Assembly (NCBI GenBank): GCA_903813345.2
Contig: CAIIXF020000009.1
Span: forward strand, 37,503,759 to 37,567,758
Length of the DNA stretch: 64,000 nt
Reading direction: 5' to 3'
Source: Owenia fusiformis
Taxonomy: Eukaryota; Annelida; Polychaeta; Sabellida; Oweniidae
The notes under the pieces were generated by a model. The model did no database searches. It saw nothing but the letters and a program-made list of their open reading frames with translations, and had not been told where the DNA came from. Shown in pieces: positions 37,310-51,100 of this stretch (positions are counted from its first letter, which is position 1; every line of letters starts with the position of its first letter). A program made the translations under genes and the position numbers.

Positions 37310-38365
37310 TTTCAGTTTGTGTGTTTGGATCTGATTTTTCTGAAGTACATTGTGTGCTTGTTTTGAATTCTCTGAAGTACATTGTATGTTTTGTTCAAAT
37401 TTCTTAGAAGTAGTTTGTGTGTTTGCTCTGATTTCTCTAAAGTACAGTGTTTGTTTGGATCTGATTTCTCTGAAGTATATTGTGTGTTTGGATCTCATTT
37501 CTCTGAAGTACAGTGTGTGAAAGGATTTTTCTGAAGTACTTTGTGTGTTTGCTCTGATTTCTCTGAAGTATATTGTTTGTTTGTATCTGATTTCTCTGAA
37601 GTATATTGTATGCTTGGATTTGATTTCTCTGAAATACATTGTGTGTTTGGATCTGGTTTCTCTGAAGTATTTTGATTTCTCTGAAATACATTGTGTGTTT
37701 GGATCTGGTTTCTCTGAAGTATTTCAATTTCTCTGAAGTACATTGTATGTTTGCTCTGATTTCTCTGAAGTACATTGTGTATTTGGATCTGATTTTTCTG
37801 AATTATATTGTATGCTTGGATTTAATTTCTCTGAAATACATTATGTGTTTGGATCTGGTTTCTCTGAAGTATTTCAATTTCTCTAAAGTACATTGTATGT
37901 TTACTCTGATATCTCTGAAGTACATTATGTATTTGGATATCATTTCTTTGAAGTACATTGTGTGTTTAGATCTGATTTCTCTGAAGTACACTATGTGTTT
38001 GTTTTGATTTTTCTGAAGTAAATTGTGTTTTTACTTGATTTCTTTGAAGTACATTGTGTGTTTAGATCTGATTTCTCTGAAGTACACTGTGTGTTTGTTT
38101 TGATTTTTCTGAAGTAAATTGTGTTTTTACTTGATTTCTCTAAAGTACACTGTGTGTTTAGATCTAGATGAATGATGATCATTTAGATGAAGTATATTAT
38201 GTATTTGGATCTGATTTCTCTGAAGTATATTGTGTGTTTGCTCTGATTTCTCTGAAGTATATTATGTATTTGGATATCATTTCTTTGAAGTACATTGTGT
38301 GTTTAGATCTCATTTCTCTGAAGTATATTTTGTGTTTAGATCTCATTTCTCTGAAGTACATAAAG
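37310..38365. repeat. 1-kb minisatellite with units near 33 bp
   Basis: The unit is about 33 bases (core TTTCTCTGAAGTACATTGTG then TGTTTGGATCTGA). It is repeated roughly thirty times with substitutions, short deletions and one interruption near 38160-38200 (GATGAATGATGATCATTTAG). Several overlapping open frames on both strands come only from the period being a multiple of three. Higher-order blocks are visible: the stretch 37925-38030 is nearly repeated at 38040-38130. Confidence 0.85.
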
Positions 38366-38379
38366 ATCTTGGAAAATGA

Positions 38380-39925
38380 ACACAGGGTTACCTCAAGTTT
38401 CTGTATGAGTTAAAATGTTTGTGAATAAAACAATATTATCTTAGATAAATGTCTTCTGAATTATAACCAATATTATGCCATATTTGTTGCATTAATTCGA
38501 AAATCTCATTTTGAATTCACCTTTGACTTGGCATGTCAGAATGTGTTAGACGTAATGACTTAAAATGCAACAAGACTGGTAGACAAGGGGCACACGAGCC
38601 ACTGTTGTGACTTGACTCACAATTCAGTGATTACCTCTGGGACAAGTACTACCAATGAAGAACCTTTAACAAATAGTACACATGGTGTGTTAATTGTGGA
38701 TCATATATTTTTACATAAAATTCATTTGAATTTTTTTTTGTGGGGGGATGAGGAGTTATGGAGATTGGGTACAGTGGTTGGCTCAGTTATATGATTTTGA
38801 CAAATGTATGTGTTAGTAGAGGAAGTATTTGCAAGGAGGGGACTCGTGCAATGGTTAATTGTATTGTTATCTATGTAAATGCAATAAATGAATAAAAAGT
38901 TGAGCCAAGAGGGATCAGTTATTAGGTTGTGTGTCACCCTGGGTATTTGGTATTTGCAGTTCAGTCAAGTCAATCATCTATAGTGTCATCCTTTGGTCAG
39001 TTTGATTGTGTGGTCTCCAAGTGTATGTGAATGTGTGGCTAGAAATTCTTTTATATAGTCCCTTCATTTGGGAATTCATCATTATTTACAATTTTTGAAA
39101 AATAGCCCCTTCTCCATGAAGAAATCATTGTGAGTGAAATGTATAGGAGATACCCCCCTCCTTGGGGTATATGTAAAATTATAAGATATTGAACAGACCC
39201 CTAGCATGTATTTGACCTTCCATTAGATTATCAGATAGATGATTAATTGCAAAGAGATTCCCAAACCTAGGTAGACTCATCACTTAATCATATTAACAAA
39301 TAATTTGCTGTAAAACAACGGTCATTCTGATGTATTCTATTTGACGGCAAGTCCCACTGGAATGTCCAACCATTACTTAGTGATCCTTTACCCTAAATGG
39401 CAACCCTCAAGTGCCATCGGTGTATATTCTGTAGCTCTAGAGTTAATGCTATCAACCATGTGATTTGACTCTTTGAAAAGGATGAGTGACTTTTTATCCA
39501 AGCAAATACATTCATATATTCATTTATTTGAATGTAAAGTGGTTAAATATAACATAATAATTGATCCATATTTTACACAAGCCATTTTTGCACAGAACAT
39601 CATCAATTTGTTAATTTCTAATTTGGATTGTCCAGATTATTTTAATCTTCTATTTAGTTTTTGTCCATGAGTCACACGACTGAAGCCTGCATGTCTGATG
39701 CATTTAGTCAAAAAATAATAAAGTTACAAGCAACATGTTCGAGGAATAATAACTGACCAATTATCGCCCATTAATGTCATGAATTTTACATTATGGTTCG
39801 AATATTGGGCAATTATGAACTTTCCGGCGATATCATAATTTCTTTATTTGTCGTCGGGAAAAATGAAAATTGAATTAAATCGACAAGATTGTTGATTAAT
39901 TGCTACTTGAGTTACTGAGATCAAC
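38380..39925. other. Intergenic DNA, no gene recognised
   Basis: Nothing coding or repetitive with firm boundaries was recognised here. Confidence 0.3.
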
Positions 39926-40094
39926 CTCCGGGATCAACATTGACTGTCTCAAATAGAATTATGAGAAATTGTCAATCATTTTTATTTGTAAAAATATATA
40001 CATTTAGTACATCTATTCCCTGTAAAGAAAAATGTCTACATATAATTGTCCATCCTCCGATCACAGGGCTTCAAAATCCAGAATATCTTTACCC

Positions 40095-40470
40095 TTTGCA
40101 TTCGTTTGACTTCACTTCTTAAAAGAGAGCTTCGTCTTCACTCTTTCAAACTAAAATAAACCTGTGAACTCACCGCGCCAATCAGTGTTCGTCGGCCAAA
40201 TTTGACCGACGTTCTTTATATGGTCATTCCTTCTGACGTCATCGTTGAGCCCGGAATTGACCAATGACATGCGTATATTTAATTAGAACGCATTTGGCGT
40301 ATGTTTCTTCAAGTTCGCTGATTGGTGGAAGGTCAGCGCGTAGGTCAAAAGTGATTTACCCAAACTGTCAACGGTACCCGTCGTGGGGGCGGGGCTACTA
40401 AACTGTAATATGGTCTCTACTAGGCAGAGTGTAGTTTAACTAGACTCTGCATGCAGGGTAGAATATCTTC
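40095..40470. promoter_or_regulatory. CRE/CCAAT-containing patch, possibly within a transposon
   Basis: This stretch is less AT-rich than its flanks. It holds a perfect cAMP-response-type palindrome TGACGTCA (40234-40241) and several CCAAT boxes in both orientations (near 40178, 40259, 40320). That would fit a promoter, but no coding exon was found nearby. Its two edges (40096-40135 and 40437-40462) recur inverted at 15785-15868, which suggests transposon origin. Confidence 0.35.
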
Positions 40471-40480
40471 TTTCTTTTTA

Positions 40481-40639
40481 CCCCCTGCTATAACCAAGTT
40501 GGACGCGCCCGATTAAACTGAATCATGTGATCTTATTATGCGCCGATGATGTATACATGATTTCTGTCGCAGTGTTGCGACAGCCAATCAAATTGCGAGT
40601 TCTTAATCGGGGAAATGCTAACTGCTTATAGCAGGGGGG
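40481..40639. mobile_element. 159-bp MITE
   Basis: CCCCCTGCTATAA at 40481-40493 and its reverse complement at 40627-40639 bound a 159-base segment with no coding capacity. It contains a small inner palindrome, TGTCGCAGTGTTGCGACA, near 40565. No certain target duplication was seen. Confidence 0.5.
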
Positions 40640-43600
40640 AAGAAGGAGGTACGGATTCTGGACACCTGCTTAGGAGGATGATAATTGTCCATCCAACTTT
40701 TTTAAAAATCTTATTTTTTGTACCTTTAATATTTTTAGAATAACATGAATTGTTGGAATGATTTAATCAAAGCATTTGCTGTATTTCCTCTTGCCTATTA
40801 CTAATATTTTTTTAGCAAGACCAGTTTGTCTGATCTCTCATGACAAGTTGAATTCATGTGAAAGATTCTAAAGTAACCATCAACCATGCAGTGTTATGAT
40901 ACTTTTTCCATTTACCTCTGGTAAAGTTCAATATAGCTCTATACTAAAGTTTGTTTGTTTGTTTGTTTGTTTGTTGATTGTTTGCTTGCTTACATTATAT
41001 CAATCTGTTAATTCAGTTTAAGTTTTTTTATGAATAAGTATGTTGCTACACCTTTTTCGTGTGGTGTACTAGAATTGGATACGGTTCTTCTAAACTTTAA
41101 TTCAGAAATGATTTGCTCTCAAATTACATTATGGATGTACTATTTTCACAATATATATTATGTTTTGATATTATACCTATACATTAACTTTATGCACATG
41201 TAGTTGTTTCTTGTATCTTCGTGATTTTCAAATGTTTCCTGATCACAATAACTCTCCTTGGCAGGTGCTGCCACCTATAATATATAAATCATAGCTTATC
41301 ATGAAGTTACTTTTTAAATTATTGATGATGGAGGAACCCAGCCTCATAAGAAGAAAAATCCTTCTTTTGATTTCTTTGTTAGATTTATTCCATACACTTA
41401 CCTTTTCTATCTGTTAATAAAGCTAATAAATACAGATAGTCATTAATTTGAAAAATATGATAAACAAATATTGTTAATAAACATGTAAACAGTGTAACCA
41501 TGTATGAGTATTGATATTATCTTTAAACTCAGCTCATTTATGACATTTGTGTATTCTTTTTGATGGAAAGATCAAAGGAAAGATTCACACCAGTTTTAGC
41601 TGAAGGTGTGAAAAAGATCGTGTTTAACATACAGGGCAATTGTTGAAGCTCATATCACCCATGACACATCAATACAGGGGGGCATAGAGATGATAAACTC
41701 GGCCCTATTTTAAATTTTGACATTGATAAATGGTAACAGACTTGGTACAGCCCCTATTGATGAGGGCTGTTAGCTCAATCATTCTTCCTCCCTTTCCGTT
41801 AACATTTGCATCGATAAAGTTGATTGGCTTAGCAGGTCAACCGATAGACGTGTGTATCATTGTTATATGGATTTTGTTTATAAGTCAAAATCGAAAGTTT
41901 TTGTTCATTAAGTTGATCTTGTTATCAGTGGTCAAAATATACCACATAGATTTAGATTAAGATCTTATCTCAATTCATCTGAACTTGTTCAGAAACTCAG
42001 ATCTTGTACTTTATTTTTATTTACAGTTCAGATTTAGAATTAATACATTGTAAATGATGCATTCAAAATTATACTCAATATGAAAAATCAACTGCATACT
42101 TCAGAACTTGCTCAAATGATAATTTGTTTGTCTTTTGCCATAACTTGGATTTTCATCTATTGTTATTTGAAGGACCCTTACATTGTTTCTCAAGTAGCTA
42201 CCTGCAATTGGTTAAGAGTACTTTAAAGCTTTTCATACTGTAACAGTTTAGACAATAATTCATAAATGAGTCTTAAAGGCTTATTACGACAAATTGAACA
42301 TAAGATCCCAAATGTCAAACTTTATTAATTCAGCATATTCAATCAACTGTTAATTTTGTTGATATTTTTGTTTAAAACATAAGACCGCAACATTTTTGGT
42401 ATAGATCTATGTCTGATTACTTGATAGCACTTTGTAGTTTCTGTTTCAATAGTGGCAAAAACGTTGGACTTGAAGCATATACAGAAGGCACACAGTTCAA
42501 TTGGTAATTGATACAGTTTGGATCCCCAAAAATGAAATAAAGTAAAAATAAAATAGAGCTTATTGGGGTTGTTTTTGTCTATGATTTCTATATGTTAATT
42601 AAACATTTTAAAAATCCTTTAGAGACGAATACAAATAGCCGCAAGGAAGTGTAAATTCTATGGAGTTTTGAGATGTAAAGTTTTTATGCCTTGATTTTAA
42701 TGTCATTATACATGCATGGGCCATTCTTTTGGGAACCATTCTTCAAAAGATTGTTTGATATTTAGAATAATGGTTTGAAAGGTGTTCCAAATGCATGAAA
42801 TCTTGATGTATATATCTAAATGAACAATTTCCCTATAACTAAAACTAACCACTAGCTTACTAAAACTGTCTGCTTATTTAGGATGAAAAATTGAAGAAAC
42901 ATGTACTTTAATTTTTCATTAGGAAACCATGAGATGAAAACCATAATACGCAAAATGTTTGTAAATAATAACATCACTATTTATTTACCTCAATAAATTG
43001 TAATCTTCGATTTTATAAACCAAGAAATATACATGCTCTATTTAGTGGCAATGTTAAAAAATCTGTGCTAATCAGTCATATTATATACCTTTGATTGAGT
43101 CCAATTAAAGTAATATAGTAACACATGCCTGTTTTCGAAATGAATAGTTTGTCTCAAGTGGCTCTGATTTACATAAAATATGCCAATAAGGGAGAGAAAA
43201 TGCTGAAATGTTGAATACTTGATCTTTTTCGTCTCCAGGTCATAGAAAATGTGATAGATTATCCGGGTATTAAGAGCATTTAGCTGAACATTTACAATAG
43301 TTAGGTAAGATTGACTTAATCCAATTGGTCTCAAGTACTACTTACAACATTTTACATCATGTTAAACTGTTCTGATTAAATTAAGTGTGATTCTTTTCAC
43401 TTTGGAACCAAGTTCTAACAAAAATCAGAACACTGATCTTATATTCTTAAATAAATAACACGAGACCCCTGTGTCTCTATTATTTCCCAATTTTTCATTG
43501 AACTTCTTACAATATCTTCTCGTTTGTTTTAATTATATATATTAGTGAACTGAGGTGTGAGCTATGACAGTAAGGTATAGACATAGTGTCTTCAAACCCC

Positions 43601-45606
43601 AGGGATAATTTTCCATGTAGGTTAACCAGTGTGAAAATTGAGACCAAAATCACCCCTTGTCAAGTTGTCAGAAAATTGAAATTTTAGATTTTGATTTTAA
43701 AGTTAAAGTAAGCCTGAAAAAGAAAATATAACTGAGAATGTCCAAATAAGTAATGTATCATCTGTTAGAAAAATTCTGCATAATTAGCCTTAAAAGTATG
43801 TTGCAGTTTGCAATTAACATTTTTTTGAATCAAAATCAACCTCAAAATCTTGTTCAATTGTTGAAACCCCTATTGTTTATGGTAATTAGGAGTGTATTAT
43901 TACATAAGGATCGTTATGTATTGATAATGACCCTTAAACAGTAGGACTCATAACAGTGGGTTACGCTTTGTTTTGGTTTTCAAAAACTGGAAAACTGTCG
44001 TGCACAGTGCAGAACACTGTTTTCTGCAGATATAACAAAGATATTATTTAACATTGGAATCAATAGGGATCAAAAGCCAGGTGTTTTGGTGCATCTCATT
44101 GACTCATATAGGTAAAGGCACTAAGTGTATATCCTTAAAATTTTGTACGATATTTTCCTGCATGAGCTGGTGTAAAATACCATTGCAGTACATGTGGTCT
44201 GTTAAAGTATGAGAGGCAAATTAAGAAGGAAATCAAAGTGCAAGTTCATATATTTATAAATTGGCCAAAATAAGTCTGCATGCTAAAGATTAAATGGTAT
44301 GGTAAATAATATTGGACCTCATTTGTTTCTTTAAATTGTTTGATTAAACCATGTTAAAGTAATAATCACAAGTCAAAATGTGTCCCATTATCTCCTGATG
44401 GAGATCCCTGTCAGCCAATTAAATCACACTTTTATTTCCACATTTTTAAAAATATTTCAAATTAACATAATTGAGTTGATCCCAAATGATACAATTTTTT
44501 ATACATACAGTAGTTCTATTTCAGTGTTTATTTTTTGTGTCATAACTTCTATGTTTTTCAAAACGATTGAGTGCAATCAAGAACTACCCCCCCCCTACCT
44601 GGGTACCCCTACATGGCTGTGTTTATAGCAAGCTGAGAAGTACAGCATGACAACATGTCACAGTGAATGAAATCAGCTCATTAAGTGGTCATCTCTATTT
44701 TGATTTAGAAATACTACATTTAGATTTATAGGTGCTCAGTACAATATCCTGTTTTTTGTCAACACCAGAACTTTTTTATGGATGGTGTTTGGCATTCAGT
44801 GGTTGGTGTTCGGCATTTGGCATCTGTAAGAAATGGCATGTGGTGACATTTTGCATGTTAATGAATATCCAATTGTTGAAAATATTGAAAATCATGAAAA
44901 ATTGGGATATTTATCCAGTTTTGATCATTTCAGTCACAGATTTTGAGAATGTGATACTTTGGAATAAATGAACATGAATGGTGAATGGTCTTCAATTTAT
45001 TAAGTGAAAGGAATTTTTAAATTGAAAATTACATTTTTGTGTGAGGGATTATGTCAACCAATTATATTTTAGGACAACATAGAAATATTGAGACGGTCCC
45101 TAAAGTTGATCCTAGTGATGCATCCTAAAAAGTTAATATGTTTTCTCTTATCTCATTTAGACTTTGAAGTGGCTTATAAAAATGTAGCTGAACAAATTAG
45201 ATGTGTTTTATGTCCTAGTTTGGAGATCACGTTACCTTTCATGGTTTTAAGACAATTATTTTTGTAAAATTGAATCTTTAGAGATGGCCAATAAAGTAAA
45301 CATATAAATTCAGAAAATAAAACAGTTCTATTATTGTTAGACTTCATTTAAATACAATAAAACTTGTGATTATTTTTAATGCCAGAACTAGAAAAACAAG
45401 ATGCAATATTTTAGTTGGAAATGATGATTGTTTGATTATTCTTTTATTTGATTATTCATTTTTCTTGTTCCTGACTTTTGTTCATTCATTTTTTATAATA
45501 TTTGATTCAGTGTTTTGGGTTGTTTGTTTGTTTGTTTGTTTGTTGAATTGATATTCTCACTTATGGTAAGAGTATCAATCAGGAGTATATGCCACATCAA
45601 ACGAAT
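40640..45606. other. Intergenic DNA, no gene recognised
   Basis: Contains a (TTTG)n microsatellite near 40952-40974 and a C-run near 44587. A segment near 44770-44825 (GGATGGTGTTTGGCATTCAG) is shared with about 12540-12560. Otherwise it is AT-rich with no supported exon. Confidence 0.3.
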
Positions 45607-45922
45607 CTATGGCGGATCCGGGGGGGGGGGCCCATGGGGCCAGGGCCCCCCCCCCTAAGTTGGGCCCAGAAAAAACAAAAATTGGGCCCAAAAATTTTTG
45701 GGCCAAAAAAGGCCTTCAGGCACCAAAAAGTCGGCCTTTTTGGTCATTACTAGGCCTTCTAAGGCCTTATTTTTTAATTTCAGGCCAAATTTTGAAGAAA
45801 ATGGGCCTCAAATTTTCAAAATTTGGGCCCACTTTTCGGTTTTAGGGGCCCAAAAAGCGGAAGTTTTTTCTATGACCGACTATTTGGGCCCCCCCCCTTG
45901 TTGGTTCCTGGATCCGCCACTG
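45607..45922. mobile_element. GGGCCC-rich non-autonomous element
   Basis: Ends TGGCGGATCC (left) and GGATCCGCCACTG (right) are inverted, and the interior is a striking series of GGGCCC blocks with runs of G and C. CGAAT stands directly outside both ends (45602-45606 and 45923-45927), a likely target duplication or part of one. The terminal sequence is like widespread animal elements ending CAGTGGCGGATC, often assigned to hAT. The two overlapping open frames starting MADPGGGAHG and MGQKRPSGTK are fortuitous. Confidence 0.6.
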
Positions 45923-45927
45923 CGAAT

Positions 45928-48172
45928 CACTAACTCTGGAATAATAAAACAACAATATTTTCAGGCTGAAATCAGTTAAAGTAATTGCAACAGTAATTAG
46001 TCAGTTTTCCCAAATTCTCTATGTATGCGGCTTGCAGAAACCTGAGTTGATTTTGAAAGACAAGGAAAGTGTGTGAAACTGTCTAAAACGCATCTGCTCA
46101 ATTACAAAATTTGAAAACAAACGTCAAAATTAGGCAGCGAGTTTACATGTTTCCATTCAGAAGACACAAGAGAAAATTCTCCAAGCTAAATGTTTTAAGA
46201 GATAATCTCAGAAAATGATTTTCTCTGTGAATATTTGTAAAAATTGTTGTTTACAAGTACAGTTGTTGACTATTAGTCTAATAAATGGTTCTTTTCTGAC
46301 AAATTGTAAGACTATTCTGGTGTATGTTGCTTTGATTTACTATAGCTATGAACTGGTTCTATATACTGTTTTTAAATAGCATATTAGGACGTGAGTTTGA
46401 AAATGTAAAATTTCATATGAAATAACATGATTTTGGAGAGATAAAATAATTGGGTAAGTGGTCAACACCTAGTCCTAAATTGTCAGTCCTAAATCGTCCA
46501 GTCAGATGTGCTTTACACTAGGGAAAACTATTTCATGTTTTGATAACATAATAAAAGAAATGCTCATCTCAAAAGCAATGTTATAACAATTTGGAATTAT
46601 TATTAGATATATAAGATTAAGAACTTTATACTTTAAAAACCACTATTTTTATATTTTACTAAGTCAAATGGGTGAAGTTACAGATTAGTCTTAAAGGGTC
46701 TTGATTTCATTAAATGCTTAAAGACAGTATTTTGTTCAAGCAAGACCCTTTAAAATGGCATATCTGTTTGCTGTTAAATCTTTATTTTTAAACTCAACAG
46801 CATTGAGAATATTTATGGCATTTTAATTCGTGAAGTACTTCAATGTTCCAATTTCACATAACATTGACAGAGAAAAATGAAATTGTAATATTTCAATAGT
46901 AACTTTAACTCCTTATAATTAAGATACCATTATGAGCTAGTTACAGGTTTTCCTCAACAATCAACTTACTCTGTAGGTGCCAACTTAATTAAAAAGTGCC
47001 TTTTGCCAGTGCCGACTTATTTTAGTGAAAATGATCAAAATAGACCTAAATTATTAGATTTCTTTTAACTCTCTTATTCATGATAGTTATAACTTTAAAT
47101 TGCACAATTATGTGAAAAAGTGGCATGGCTACGCATGGAGACTGAAATGAGGTACAATAACATTTCGCGGTTTCCATGGTAACGGGGTTAATTAAATACA
47201 TTTAAAAATACTGATTTTTACACTATTTGTAGTATCTTTCTCAAAGTAAACATTTATAGTATTTCTTATATCTTAAGCTAATGTCAATGAATAAAGTTTC
47301 CCTCTTGGCGCTATCTAGAGATTAAAAAGCCATACATCAGAGGTTTTCCTTATTTAATAGCATAAGGTTTCAAAAATATCATATAAAGGCCTATAAATAA
47401 ATGACAGTGACATCATAAAAGCATTTCTGAAAAATCTTGAATAAAACATTTTTTGACAATTTTTCTTAATACTAACAAAGGTACTGCTGTACTGTTTTAA
47501 CTTTTTGTATACTTTTAGATATTGAACAACATGATAGATAATTTTAATAAATATTCTATATTTTTTAATAAATAGGAACATAACGTATATATAGTATATT
47601 TATATAAAAATAGAGACCTTGAAAGTACCGCTCTTGAAGTCAATTGGCAAAATTGTATACCGATTTAAATTCCCTTAAACTTGAATATTCATCAGTTTTA
47701 GTGGTTCACTTTTCACATTACCCTTATGTATGTGATAGTAATACAAATTAAAACATGTACAGTGAAAGAAAATATTATCTGCCCAACACAAGAAAAGATA
47801 TTTCACTTTTTGTGGTTTTACAACATGGGGTCTATGGGGAATCTCCCCGACCAAGAAGTCACATTTTCAAAGAAAATTAAACTTTCAAAGTTGATAAACT
47901 CTTTTCAAAACCACATTTCTAGGTGTGATTTTACATGTAGATTCCAAATATGATATCAGTTTGACTGCATTGTGAATTTTTAATTTCTACTCGCATTTAG
48001 ACTATTACTCACATGTGAGTAGGTCATGTGAGTAGGTAGTTACCAGTTTCGCCACCAGGTGGCTGATTCGGGGAAATAACATACATGTAGCACGGTATTA
48101 CTTGTCACTAGCTACATGCACAATATGGTACTACATTGAAAGCTCATAATTTAAACAATGCATATATGGCAC
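45928..48172. other. Downstream flank of the piggyBac-derived gene, no gene recognised
   Basis: TTAAAGGGTCTTG at 46691-46703 is exactly complementary to 46741-46753, a 13-bp hairpin. ATTAAA on the - strand at 47984-47979 could serve as the polyadenylation signal for the gene ending at 48173. No second piggyBac terminus was identified. Confidence 0.35.
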
Positions 48173-51100
48173 TCATTCTTCCTCCCTTGGAGCTGGCATT
48201 GCTGGGGTGTAATTCACCAATGTGTGATAGCGCCTGAAGCATGGAGTAATGCAAAGTCCAACTCTGCAGTCAGGGCACCAATAGCGGCTTCTTGTGCCTG
48301 CGTAGGGCTTGTTGTGCAGAGGACGCTTTGCGCACACAGCACATATCTTTCTCTTGCCATCTGAAGCACAGTATACCAATACAAATGATTTATAATGACA
48401 TATAACATCAGGCCCATTTCATGGAGGAATTATTATATTATATATTTGTTTAAATACTGACTACATTATGAATTATTCCAGCTGATCAGGTTCTATGATA
48501 CACTCTGTAAACTACAAATCAATGCATCTTCTATTTATTCAATTATTTAATATTTTTCATTATTCATACAATTCAGTCAATATAACTGAAACTTTATTTA
48601 GCAACTTAGTGTGAACTTGTTGAATACTTACCAGGGATAAGATCAGGGAAGCACCTTGAGACCAACCTAGGGTTCCTTGCCTCAACATACACAGACCTTG
48701 GCCTCCCTATCACTGCTTCTTTTTGGTAGTCCCCCACCAGGTCATGAAGGAGGGCATTGTGGAAGGATCTATGGTCCAACCGACCACCAACTGTCTTGTA
48801 GGCAATGTAGGAGTTAACTTAAAGTACAATGAACAAAATGCGTGAAAATATGCAATGGATGTCATGCAAATAAATTTGTCTGTAGTAAGCAGCACTTTTT
48901 TTAAATTTTTAATAGTAAGAGTAGCAGTGTAAAATTAACTATACAATGTTTGCTATTTGTAACGGTGTAAGACCATGATATGAAAAATATGCTTTTCTTA
49001 TTTTTCTTATTAAAAATCGATGATGGGACTTGAATTTGATGATAGTCTTTATAAAATTTGCATGACTTTATTGAATGTACTCATTTTATCCTTTTTACTG
49101 ATTTTACTAATGTTACTAACTTCATATAAACCAGACATTGCTTCATTTTTTTACATAATAAGAAAGAAACATTTACTTCCTTTACCCTGGCCTAAAAGTC
49201 AATGTGTGATAGTGAAACATTGCTGAATGTGAGACTAATTACAATATTAATACAATACCTGTTACTTTCAACAAACAGTTGATGAGCAGTTTCTTCCACA
49301 ACTTAACCGATCTTATATGTGGGTTGAAAGGGGCCAGCATTTGATCACTCCTGTCAACACCTCCCATGGAATGATTATATTGGTGTACCATTTCTGGTTT
49401 CTGAACTTCCCTACCCCTCGCATTCGTTGTCTGGATCATCCTGCAAAATTGAAAGGGTGATCTGTTCTTTATAATCAATAATATAAAATAAAGATCTACC
49501 ATAGCATTTATTGTCATTTTTGAAAATATAATGAAGCACTTATGTTATGCTGGCCTGTAAATGAACTTTTAGTTAGTGCACTTAATGCTACTCAAGCTGG
49601 TCTTATCAGCTAGTGAGTGACGTCACTGCTAGGATTTCCCACCATATGGCCTAATGCTTACACAGAAACTCTTTGGTATCTAAAATGTGTGATCATCTTA
49701 AAAATAGTATTACAGCTTGTAATACATACTGAGTTGGGTCTTGAAATTAACACTTTGTGAAAGTACTACCCCTTCCTCTAATGTGTCCAGGGTTTCTCTT
49801 AATTTGAGTGAAAGTTTATCACATTAAAGCACCTTGATGACAGGCTGGTTAGTTAATAAATATATTCTCTCTGAACATTCTGGCAACTTGAACATTAAAT
49901 CTCTCAAAATTGCAGGAAGGGATCAACTTGATTCAAAATTGTTCATTTAGAGAATTGTCTTGCCTATGCAGGATTGAAAGAATTGTTTTGATCCCTTCCT
50001 GCAAACGCCCCCCAGACATATTTTACTAAGACTACCCCCAAAACTGGGAAACCCTAATCCTAGTTACATCTCACAAGCAAGTGGCTGTCTTTTAATAGCA
50101 ACCAAATGCCAGCAATGTTAAAAAGGTCAAGTTACACATTAGCGCTTTAGTGGTAGTCAGCTATGCAGGCTTTGTTTACATTCTGCAGCAGCTGATAGCA
50201 GGTCACCGGCTTTTCCTAAACTAAAAGATCACTGCTTAACATAAGTGGAAGTAAGAATCATTATTTTCTAGGATTTTTAACATTTCTTAAATGTGTATAA
50301 TATTTATTTTAGTGCATGATTGTAATACATGATGTAATTGCACCCTTTATTAGGTGTTCAAATGTTAAAAAGGTAATCATTAACCTAACAAAACATTAAA
50401 AATTCAGTTTTAGGTGGTAAAATACTTTTATACTTATTTATGTTACACATTTTCTCGATTAGAAACATTCAAAAGCAGATTTTGGCCTGTATAGCTTTTA
50501 GCTCTTACAACATGGAGAAAGGTTGTTAGTGTTATCTAGAAACTGAGAAACATGGGGGTTTAAGTTCAGGAAACCCCAAGTTAATTATACCAAGTCATAA
50601 ACCCACTATCCAATTACATAAATGACATTCTCTATATGAAGAAGTAAACTTAATGAATTAAATTGCAAAAACATTTTAAATACCTGGATGAATAAAGGGA
50701 TGACAGCATGGAAACTTGCTTTGTTGATCCATATTTCAAGAGGACTGTGTGGTCTTTGGAGAAGGTTGTGACTTCATCCTGCCCAACACGAAGAGTCCTG
50801 AAGCCTGCAGGGAGACCTCTCCTACCAGCGTTTATCATGCATGTCACATGCGTGTTTTCCCTCAGCATGTCATCAACCAAAGCAACAGAGCCAAATGCTT
50901 TGTCCAATGTTATGTGATGACCCTTGTTGAGATAAGGTGTGGCCAGCTCATTTACTAGGTCATAGCCAAAACCATGCTCTCCATAGTTTCCAAGACCAAG
51001 GTTTCTTCTTCCTAAGAGAAAATTTGAGACATAACCATTTATTTATTTTGACAGTAATAAAATGCTTCATAACATAACATAACATTTGCAACATAAATTA

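Noticed and set aside
37199-38413. Many overlapping open frames with SLKYIVCLDLI-like repeats
   Set aside because: Products of the minisatellite at 37310-38365 with units near 33 bp.
45609-45979. Two overlapping open frames starting MADPGGGAHG and MGQKRPSGTK
   Set aside because: They fall in a GGGCCC-rich transposable element and have no family match.
45928-48172. Search for the second end of a piggyBac transposon
   Set aside because: No TTAA followed by CCYTTTG-type sequence or the 16-base palindromes was seen; the 13-bp hairpin at 46691-46753 has TTAA at its ends but no other similarity.
48158-48364. + strand open frame over the last piggyBac exon
   Set aside because: Shadow of the real - strand exon that encodes the cysteine-rich domain.
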